A DNA stretch of 11,511 nt, from the NCBI GenBank assembly GCA_003694905.1, contig RFJM01000238.1, forward strand, positions 1 to 11,511, read 5' to 3'. The translations under genes were made by a program, and so were the position numbers. Below, one piece after another: positions 7,420 to 11,511 of this stretch; within the stretch, counting starts at the first letter, position 1, and each line of letters starts with the position of its first letter. The notes under the pieces are model-generated. The model ran no database searches. It had not been told where the DNA came from and saw only the letters and a list, made by a program, of their open reading frames with translations. The stretch is from Caldilineae bacterium. Lineage in GTDB: Bacteria > Chloroflexota > Anaerolineae > J102.

Positions 7420-8310
7420 TCAGGCGGGTACGGCGACGGACCAGGACACGGGCAACCGCGACCGGGCTACGTCCAGAACATAGCGCGCCACACAAGCTGG
7501 GATGTCCACGCCGGTTGGGGCAATGCTGTTGCGGAACTCCATGGTGTGGTTGATCTCGTTCACCAGCAAGCCCCGGTTGGCGTCTTCGAATACATCGATA
7601 GCCAGAACACCGCCTCCGACGGCCTGCGCCGCAGCCCGACACAGTGAGGCGAGCTCCGGCGTCACGGGACAATTGCTGGCTTCTCCCCCGCGCGCGGTAT
7701 TCGTGATCCAGTGGGAGGATTGCCGGTAGATGGCTGCCACGCATTCCTCTCCCACGACAAAGGCCCGGATGTCGCGTCCGGGTTTATCGATGAAGTCCTG
7801 GATGTAAAAGATGCTGTGCTGATAGGATCCTAACGTGGCTTTGTGTTCGAGGATTGCTTCGGCTGCATCCCGGTCGTTAATGCGCGCCAGCAGCCGCCCC
7901 CATGATCCCACAACCGGTTTCAGCACGACCGGATAACCCAGTTCCTCCATCGCCTGTAGCGCGCTTTCGGCGGTGAAGGCGACGCGCCAGCGAGGCTGTG
8001 GGATGCCCGCCTCGTCCAGCGCCGTGCTGGTCAATACTTTGTCCGCACAGGTGGCCGCGGTCTCATAGCGGTTCACCGTGGGAATCCCGGCACTGGCCAG
8101 CATGCGCAGGGCATAAAGCCCGCGCGAGGTGCTAACCGACCGTTCCAGCACCACATCGACTTCCTGCGCCAGGCCCGGCCGTTCCCCGCGAAAGACCAGG
8201 TCGTTGTCTCGCAGCAGAACGATCTCTGCACCGGCTTCTTCCAGGGCCGTCAGCAGCAGTTTTTCCTCCGCGCGCAGGCGGCCATAGAGAAATCCGACTC
8301 GGGTGCTCAT
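7420..8310 (-). CDS. lysX: Alpha-aminoadipate--LysW ligase
   Basis: ATP-grasp (RimK-like) ligase that joins the alpha-amino group of AAA to the gamma-carboxyl of the C-terminal Glu of LysW, protecting the amino group for later steps. It has 296 residues, the usual LysX size. Visible features are YPVVLKPVVGSWGR (126-139, ATP-binding Lys and flexible loop), YIQDFIDKPGRDIRAFVVG (169-187) and NEINHTMEFRNS (251-262) with the metal-binding Glu/Asn residues. The ATG overlaps the lysW stop in ATGA, so translation is coupled to its substrate protein; AGGAGG inside the lysW tail is the ribosome-binding site. An open frame three codons longer is less likely. ArgX (glutamate-specific) is the close homologue, so specificity is assigned from context. 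Confidence 0.92.
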   Translation of the reverse strand: MSTRVGFLYGRLRAEEKLLLTALEEAGAEIVLLRDNDLVFRGERPGLAQEVDVVLERSVSTSRGLYALRMLASAGIPTVNRYETAATCADKVLTSTALDEAGIPQPRWRVAFTAESALQAMEELGYPVVLKPVVGSWGRLLARINDRDAAEAILEHKATLGSYQHSIFYIQDFIDKPGRDIRAFVVGEECVAAIYRQSSHWITNTARGGEASNCPVTPELASLCRAAAQAVGGGVLAIDVFEDANRGLLVNEINHTMEFRNSIAPTGVDIPACVARYVLDVARSRLPVSWSVAVPA

Positions 8311-8477
8311 TCTCCCCAATCCTCCTCTACTTCAGGGGCCAGGTCCAGGGTGACCGGCTCAAGCGAAACGACTTCCAGCTCTGCTCCACAGTCGGGGCAG
8401 GGTACGATTTCCCCCAACATGGGGTCGGTCAAGGTGATTTCGGCCTCGCATTCGGGGCAGATGACGGTGTGTGACAT
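8307..8477 (-). CDS. lysW: Amino-group carrier protein LysW
   Basis: Small acidic zinc-binding carrier protein that holds the growing intermediate from AAA to lysine on its C-terminal glutamate. It has 56 residues, the usual family size. Four zinc ligands are visible as CPEC (C7, C10) and CPDCG (C27, C30). The acidic tail ends in EDWGE, the hallmark of LysW whose terminal Glu is the attachment point. The start is the ATG at 8477 with AGAGG at 8487-8491 (9-nt spacing); the frame is open back to 8537, but that would run into the terminator. It is the first enzyme-system gene after the long leader, so leader termination would control the whole operon. Confidence 0.95.
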   Translation of the reverse strand: MSHTVICPECEAEITLTDPMLGEIVPCPDCGAELEVVSLEPVTLDLAPEVEEDWGE

Positions 8478-8535
8478 GATTAAGGACCTCTGTGAAAATG
8501 GATGGTGGAACTGATGGGAATCCGAGAATGACGAC

Positions 8536-8576
8536 AATAAGAAAGCCCTCTCCTGCCGGACCGGCGGGAGAGGGCT
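8536..8576 (-). terminator. Intrinsic terminator of attenuator 2 (regions 3:4)
   Basis: Minus-strand hairpin: AGCCCTCTCC (8576-8567) pairs perfectly with GGAGAGGGCT (8553-8544), extended by GCC/GGC after one C-A mismatch, with loop GGTCC. TTTCTTATT follows. It lies 58 nt before lysW, inside the same transcript, so it must be conditional. The 5' arm can instead pair with an upstream segment overlapping the stop of leader peptide 2. Confidence 0.85.
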
Positions 8577-8606
8577 GAAAACGCTTGAGGGGTGTGCGCC
8601 AGCGCC

Positions 8607-8678
8607 CTATCCTGTACCGTGGCCCGGCAGGATGGGGTCGTACTTCTTGGCGCGCTTCTTAGCGAAGAAGGGAATCAT
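8607..8678 (-). CDS. Lysine-rich leader peptide 2
   Basis: A 23-residue frame from ATG at 8678 to TAG. It starts MIPFFAKKRAKKYDP and ends GHGTG. Four of 23 residues are Lys, as two AAG AAG pairs (codons 7-8 and 11-12) around one Arg. I see no ribosome-binding site; the preceding sequence is pyrimidine-rich (CTTCTCCCTCTCAGC). The start resembles leader peptide 1 (FAK followed by a KK pair), including at DNA level (TTCGCYAAG, then AAGAAGT). Its likely role is to sense charged tRNA-Lys rather than to act as a protein. Supported by position, codon content and overlap with the attenuator segments, not by homology. Confidence 0.65.
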   Translation of the reverse strand: MIPFFAKKRAKKYDPILPGHGTG

Positions 8679-8725
8679 GCTGAGAGGGAGAAGATGGTGG
8701 AGAGGGAGAGACTTGCTGCGGAATA

Positions 8726-8759
8726 GAAAAAGCCCGACCATTGGTGTCTGGTCGGGCTT
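8726..8759 (-). terminator. Intrinsic terminator of attenuator 1 (regions 3:4)
   Basis: A perfect 11-bp minus-strand stem: AAGCCCGACCA (8759-8749), loop GACACCAA, TGGTCGGGCTT (8740-8730), then TTTC, so five T in a row end the structure. It lies between the two leader peptides and upstream of the whole operon, with an alternative pairing partner in leader peptide 1. Confidence 0.9.
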
Positions 8760-8792
8760 AATGCTTTAGACTACGGAGGTGGGTTCTTTCGT

Positions 8793-8870
8793 CTACAAGC
8801 ACGAAAAGCCTTCCCAGACACTGCAGGAGGGCTTGGACTTCTTGACGTGCTTGGCGAAAGAATGAAGCAT
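8793..8870 (-). CDS. Lysine-rich leader peptide 1
   Basis: A 25-residue frame from ATG at 8870 to TAG, beginning about 27 nt after the predicted transcription start. It starts MLHSFAKHVKKSKPS and ends FSCL. Lys occurs at 7, 10, 11 and 13, always as AAG, before the segment that forms the antiterminator (codons 18-22, VWEGF). Only a weak GAGAG lies 13 nt upstream of the ATG. Position, Lys codon cluster and exact overlap with the alternative RNA pairings mark it as an attenuator leader peptide; no homology evidence is claimed. Confidence 0.7.
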   Translation of the reverse strand: MLHSFAKHVKKSKPSCSVWEGFSCL

Positions 8871-8903
8871 AGGACTGCTGCAACTCTCAAGGAAGTTGAG
8901 GCT

Positions 8904-8931
8904 ATAATACTCAAGTTTTCGGATTTGTCAA
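8904..8931 (-). promoter_or_regulatory. Promoter of the lysine operon
   Basis: Minus strand: consensus -35 TTGACA (8931-8926), 16-nt spacer, -10 TATTAT (8909-8904, five of six to consensus). Transcription should start near 8897, giving a leader of about 420 nt before lysW. It is the only strong promoter-like sequence seen upstream of the operon. Confidence 0.75.
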
Positions 8932-8943
8932 ATCCGACTTGAG
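8910..8943. promoter_or_regulatory. Palindrome over the -35 box, candidate operator
   Basis: The core TCGGATTTGTCAAATCCGA (8919-8937) is a perfect 9+1+9 inverted repeat whose centre (8928) falls inside the -35 element. It is flanked by CTCAAG (8910-8915) and CTTGAG (8938-8943), a second inverted pair offset by three bases on one side. The one-base loop makes it a better DNA-binding site for a dimeric repressor than an RNA hairpin, and no T-tract follows in either direction. It could still help end xseB transcription. No regulator gene is visible in the window. Confidence 0.6.
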
Positions 8944-8976
8944 GCCCGGAGAAGGGTGCGGGATGCCGGTCGAGCT

Positions 8977-9219
8977 TCAGGAACGGCTGTCGAGGGGGCC
9001 TGTGAAATCGATCTCCTCTCCCTCCGGCGTCAGCTCGCGGATACGCAGCTCTGCTCTGTCCAGGAGGTTGGTGCAGTATCGCGCCAACAAGACGCCGCGC
9101 TCGTACCTGGCCAGATGTTCATCGAGCTCGCCGTTGCCGCTTTCGAGCAGCGTTACGATTTGTCTGAGTTCGGCCAGGGCCTGTTCAAAAGTCAGGTCGG
9201 TCAGGTCTGATAGATCCAT
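8977..9219 (-). CDS. xseB: Exodeoxyribonuclease VII small subunit
   Basis: The small subunit that binds XseA to form exonuclease VII, which degrades single-stranded DNA to oligonucleotides. It has 80 residues (family about 60-85), almost all helical. The conserved core FEQALAELRQIVTLLESG is followed by a coiled-coil helix containing LDEHLARYERGVLLARYC. I choose the ATG at 9219; the frame stays open to 9333, but that part overlaps the upstream SDR gene and does not look like XseB. No clear ribosome-binding site precedes it, and the gap to the upstream gene is 22 nt, so coupling is likely. The large-subunit gene xseA is not adjacent, which is less common. The lysine promoter lies about 45 nt beyond its stop. 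Confidence 0.9.
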   Translation of the reverse strand: MDLSDLTDLTFEQALAELRQIVTLLESGNGELDEHLARYERGVLLARYCTNLLDRAELRIRELTPEGEEIDFTGPLDSRS

Positions 9220-9241
9220 GAGAAGAATGGTCGGGTGAAGA

Positions 9242-10216
9242 TCACAGATAGCCGTGTTGCCGATACCAGGCGATCTCGGCACGGGCTGCGGCCAGAAGGT
9301 CACTCTGGGGCATGCCCAGCTCTCTAATAGCACGGGATGGGTCGGCTGTCAAGCGGGCAGGGGCGCTCCCGGACGCCCGGTCGGGACGTGATGGCCGGCG
9401 CAGCCGCCGTAGCCACGCTCGCGCGCGGGTGGCGATGCTGCCAGGGGTGCGGGAATGCACCAGGGGATGGCCCAGGGCTTCGCCGAGTAGCCCCAGAAAG
9501 TCGGAGTAAAGCAGGTTGCCCCGGCGATGGCCCAGAATGTAGTGGCGTCCGCTCTGTCCTCGCTCCAGCGCCAGGATCATGCCCCGAGCGATATCCTGTA
9601 CCGGACACCAGTTGATGCCGCCGGGCGGATAGGGTGGCGTGCGCCCATGCAGGACATCGAGTACGAAGCGGCCGCTGTTGGAAGGACGCCAGTCGCCGGG
9701 GCCCAGCATGGCGGTAGGGTGGACGATGACAATGTGTGCGCCTTCGCGAGCCAGGGCCTCGGCCTCTCTCTCTCCTGCCAGCTTGGAACGGACGTAGGCC
9801 GTGGGATGGTCGACGTTGAAAGGGATGTCCTCGGTAGCGGGTGATCCGTCGGACGGCAGGCCGATGGTGCCGATGGTGCTGGTGTGCAGCAGGCGCGGCA
9901 CGCCCGCTTCCAGTGCTGCGGTCAGGACAAGCCTTGTCCCGCGATGGTTGATGGCCTCCATGCTGGGGATGGCCTGGGGATCATGGGTATAAGCCGCGGC
10001 TACGTGGAAGAGCCCTTCGCATCCCGACAGGGCGTGGCGATAGCTCTCCGGCTGCAGCAGGTCACCGGTTACTCGCTCAAGAGGGAGGTTTTGTAACAGC
10101 AGGTCATTGGCCCCGGCGCGCACCAGTCCCCGAACCCGGTAGCCGGTTTCGAGGAGGATTCTGACCAGGGTAGCGCCCAGGAAGCCATTGGCCCCGGTGA
10201 CAAAGACGGTGGTCAT
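9242..10216 (-). CDS. HpnA-like extended SDR (NAD-dependent epimerase/reductase)
   Basis: Extended short-chain dehydrogenase/reductase of 324 residues. The N-terminal NAD(P)-binding motif is VTGANGFLG (6-14). The active site has S113-T114 (HTSTIGTIG) and Y141-x3-K145 (YVRSK), then IVHPTAMLGPGD and RHYILGHRRGNL. The overall pattern, including HVAAAYTHDP and a C-terminal LTADPSRAIRELG...GYL segment, resembles the 'hopanoid-associated sugar epimerase' HpnA and dihydroflavonol-reductase-like SDRs. The substrate cannot be read from the sequence. A basic, Arg-rich stretch around residues 267-280 (RARAWLRRLRRPSR) is unusual. It starts 6 nt after the stop of the radical SAM gene, so the two are probably co-transcribed and may modify the same sugar or lipid. 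No hopanoid gene is in the window. Confidence 0.8.
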   Translation of the reverse strand: MTTVFVTGANGFLGATLVRILLETGYRVRGLVRAGANDLLLQNLPLERVTGDLLQPESYRHALSGCEGLFHVAAAYTHDPQAIPSMEAINHRGTRLVLTAALEAGVPRLLHTSTIGTIGLPSDGSPATEDIPFNVDHPTAYVRSKLAGEREAEALAREGAHIVIVHPTAMLGPGDWRPSNSGRFVLDVLHGRTPPYPPGGINWCPVQDIARGMILALERGQSGRHYILGHRRGNLLYSDFLGLLGEALGHPLVHSRTPGSIATRARAWLRRLRRPSRPDRASGSAPARLTADPSRAIRELGMPQSDLLAAARAEIAWYRQHGYL

Positions 10217-10222
10217 GGTGAC

Positions 10223-11511
10223 TCAGGTGTAGGTCAACCACAGACGGGTGAGTCGGCGCCGGACACGTTGCTGCAGCGAAGGCGGGCGGGTGGAGCGTAC
10301 CTGGCATTCGTCCGCCACCGCCTGCAGGGGAGGAAGCAAGGCCTGGGTCCGATCTGAGGTCTGGGCCGGGCCCAGGGGAACGCGCGGGTAGGCAACATAG
10401 GGCCGGGCATGTACGTAGGCAGGCCGAACGCGGCGCAAGTACGCCGCGGTTGCCTCGACACTTTCGGTCGTCTGGCCGGGCAGGCCGACCATTACGAAAG
10501 CGCGCGTGATAATGCCGTAGCGTCTGGCGTCGGCGATGACGCGGGCGGTGTAGGCAAGGTAGTGGCGTGCTTCGGCCGGATTGGCGATGCGGCCAAGCCG
10601 CACCAGGAGCTCGGCGTCGGCAGTCTCAATGCCGAGCTTGATCACGGTGCAGCCGGCTTTCGCCATCTGGCGGAGGAGGGCGGCGTCGAAGTGTTCGGGT
10701 CTGGATTCGCACTCCCACGGTGTATCAAAGCGTACGGCGGCCAGGCCGCGCGCGATGGCCATGGCGCGGCTTCGGTCATGCGCGAAGACGGGATCGCGTA
10801 CCATGATGCGCCGTGGCCGGTAGGTACGCGCCAGCCAGAGCATTTCGTCTATCACGTCCTGGGCCGGGCGGGGCCGGTAGGCGCGGCCCTGAACGGTGAT
10901 ATAGGCGCAATAGCGACAGGTGTCGTCGCAGCCTCGAGCGCCGAAGAGGGTGAGGAAGCCGTAGTGCTGCCAGGGGACGGTGTCCCAGGCGGGACGCGGT
11001 AGCAGGGAGGGGTCGCGCAGAAGGCCGGCGTGGTTGTGCGCTTCGGGCATCAGGTCGCGCACGCGGTGAATACCCGGACGGGGTGAAGCGAGGGTGAGGA
11101 AGCGCGCCAGGGCCAGATCCGGGTCGCCCAGGAGGACATGGGTGGCGCCGGCCAGCAAGAGCTCTTCGCAACTGAAGCGGATACCCGCGCCGACGGCGAT
11201 GATGGGCAGAGTCCGAAAGGCGCGGCGGATGGCGCCGATCGCCTCGCAGTCGGATTCGAGGGTACCCCAACTGCAGTAAACGACGACGACCGGCGGCTGA
11301 TGGCTGCGGATCTTGCTCAGGGTCTCGTCCAGACCGATGCGCTCGCCGACGGCATCCAGCACAGGCAGGTTGAGACCTGCCTCGCGGCAGGCTGCCGCCA
11401 TCACCGCAAGCGTGTGCGGGGGATAGGCAAAACCGGGTGAAAGCGCTCCGAAGCCGGCCGTTCCCTCACGATTCGCGACTTGAGCGGGGGGGGATGGGGG
11501 ATTGAGAAGCA
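10223..11511 (-). CDS. B12-binding-type radical SAM protein, 5' end cut by window
   Basis: 428 residues are visible and the frame is open at the edge. The visible start LLNPPSPPAQVANREGTAG, followed by GFAYPPHTLAVMAAACREAG, is typical of the first strand and helix of cobalamin-binding radical SAM proteins, so only a few residues are probably missing; the GTG at 11404 and ATG at 11401 are internal. VGAGIRFSCEELLLAGATHV continues the B12-type domain, without an obvious DxHxxG motif. The radical SAM cluster motif is C194-x3-C198-x2-C201 (RGCDDTCRYCAY), followed by KLGIETADAELL and VGLPGQTTESVEA. The tail is Arg-rich (QQRVRRRLTRL). Members act as methyltransferases, cyclases or C-C bond-forming enzymes; the substrate is unknown. 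The following SDR gene is the only functional hint. Confidence 0.85.
   Translation of the reverse strand, partial: LLNPPSPPAQVANREGTAGFGALSPGFAYPPHTLAVMAAACREAGLNLPVLDAVGERIGLDETLSKIRSHQPPVVVVYCSWGTLESDCEAIGAIRRAFRTLPIIAVGAGIRFSCEELLLAGATHVLLGDPDLALARFLTLASPRPGIHRVRDLMPEAHNHAGLLRDPSLLPRPAWDTVPWQHYGFLTLFGARGCDDTCRYCAYITVQGRAYRPRPAQDVIDEMLWLARTYRPRRIMVRDPVFAHDRSRAMAIARGLAAVRFDTPWECESRPEHFDAALLRQMAKAGCTVIKLGIETADAELLVRLGRIANPAEARHYLAYTARVIADARRYGIITRAFVMVGLPGQTTESVEATAAYLRRVRPAYVHARPYVAYPRVPLGPAQTSDRTQALLPPLQAVADECQVRSTRPPSLQQRVRRRLTRLWLTYT

Larger units (their letters stand above)
8536..8678 (-). promoter_or_regulatory. Putative lysine attenuator 2
   Basis: Four mutually exclusive segments can be read. 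Region 1 (8637-8628, CCCCATCCTG) pairs with region 2 (8614-8605, CAGGATAGGG) in 9 of 10 positions. Region 2, taken as 8612-8604 (GGATAGGGC), pairs with region 3 (8575-8567, GCCCTCTCC) in 8 of 9 positions. Region 3 pairs with region 4 to make the terminator. Leader peptide 2 runs through region 1 and its stop codon lies in region 2. A ribosome waiting at the Lys codons would cover part of region 1 and free region 2 for antitermination; one at the stop would mask region 2 and allow termination. An additional pairing of TCCTGCCGGG with TCCGGCAGGA is also possible. Confidence 0.7.
8726..8870 (-). promoter_or_regulatory. Putative lysine attenuator 1
   Basis: A textbook four-segment layout. Region 1 (8834-8826, AAGCCCTCC) pairs with region 2 (8814-8806, GGAAGGCTT), with one mismatch and an 11-nt loop. 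Region 2 (8819-8806) pairs with region 3 (8759-8746) through GTCTGG/CCAGAC (6 bp) and GGCTT/AAGCC (5 bp), separated by a GAA/CGA internal loop. Region 3 pairs with region 4 as the terminator. Region 1 starts exactly at Lys codon 13 of leader peptide 1. Stalling at Lys codons 10-13 would therefore mask region 1 and leave region 2 free to block the terminator; smooth translation would let 1:2 and 3:4 form. Confidence 0.75.

Noticed and set aside
8536..8900. Lysine riboswitch (L-box) or T-box in the lysW leader
   Set aside because: I see neither the compact multi-helix L-box core nor a T-box consensus; the leader is explained by two short frames with Lys codons and competing stems.
8903..8908. 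Plus-strand TATAAT as a promoter
   Set aside because: No suitable -35 sequence lies 15-19 bases upstream, and only antisense sequence of xseB and the SDR follows; it is the complement of the minus-strand -10 region.

Overview
The window comes from a GC-rich bacterium and carries, on the minus strand, an almost complete LysW-dependent alpha-aminoadipate (AAA) lysine operon. The source is probably a Chloroflexota-type organism. That is inferred from the secreted plus-strand protein at the left edge, which has carbohydrate-binding and DNRLRE domains, a Thr-Pro linker and a short hydrophobic-basic C-terminus (LWMPVIRR), a style common in Chloroflexota. The Thermus-like LysW lysine route agrees with a deep-branching, possibly thermophilic lineage. 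The sequence alone does not settle the taxon.

Layout. Positions 1-1011 (+): 3' part of the secreted protein. Positions 1025-1154: a dense set of nested palindromes filling the spacer between two convergent genes. Positions 8477-1171 (-): lysW, lysX, lysY, lysZ, lysJ, homocitrate synthase, lysT and lysU, with overlaps or gaps of at most 45 nt. Positions 8478-8976: a 499-bp stretch that looks non-coding but holds a promoter inside a large palindrome and then, in transcription order, two short Lys-rich reading frames, each followed by an intrinsic terminator. Positions 9219-8977, 10216-9242 and 11511-10223 (-): xseB, an HpnA-like extended SDR, and a B12-binding-type radical SAM protein cut by the window edge.

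How the genes work together. Homocitrate synthase condenses 2-oxoglutarate with acetyl-CoA. LysT/LysU isomerise homocitrate towards homoisocitrate. After oxidation and transamination by enzymes not encoded here, LysX attaches AAA to the C-terminal Glu of the carrier LysW. LysZ phosphorylates, LysY reduces and LysJ transaminates the carrier-bound intermediate. Homoisocitrate dehydrogenase, the AAA aminotransferase (LysN) and the releasing hydrolase (LysK) are absent from the window.

The most notable finding is the operon leader. Two leader peptides (starting MLHSFAKHVKKSK and MIPFFAKKRAKKY) each overlap sequences able to form the pause hairpin, antiterminator and terminator set of a classical ribosome-mediated attenuator. 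They look like two lysine-sensing attenuators in series, downstream of one promoter with a possible operator. The second notable object is the cloverleaf-like palindromic element at 1025-1154.
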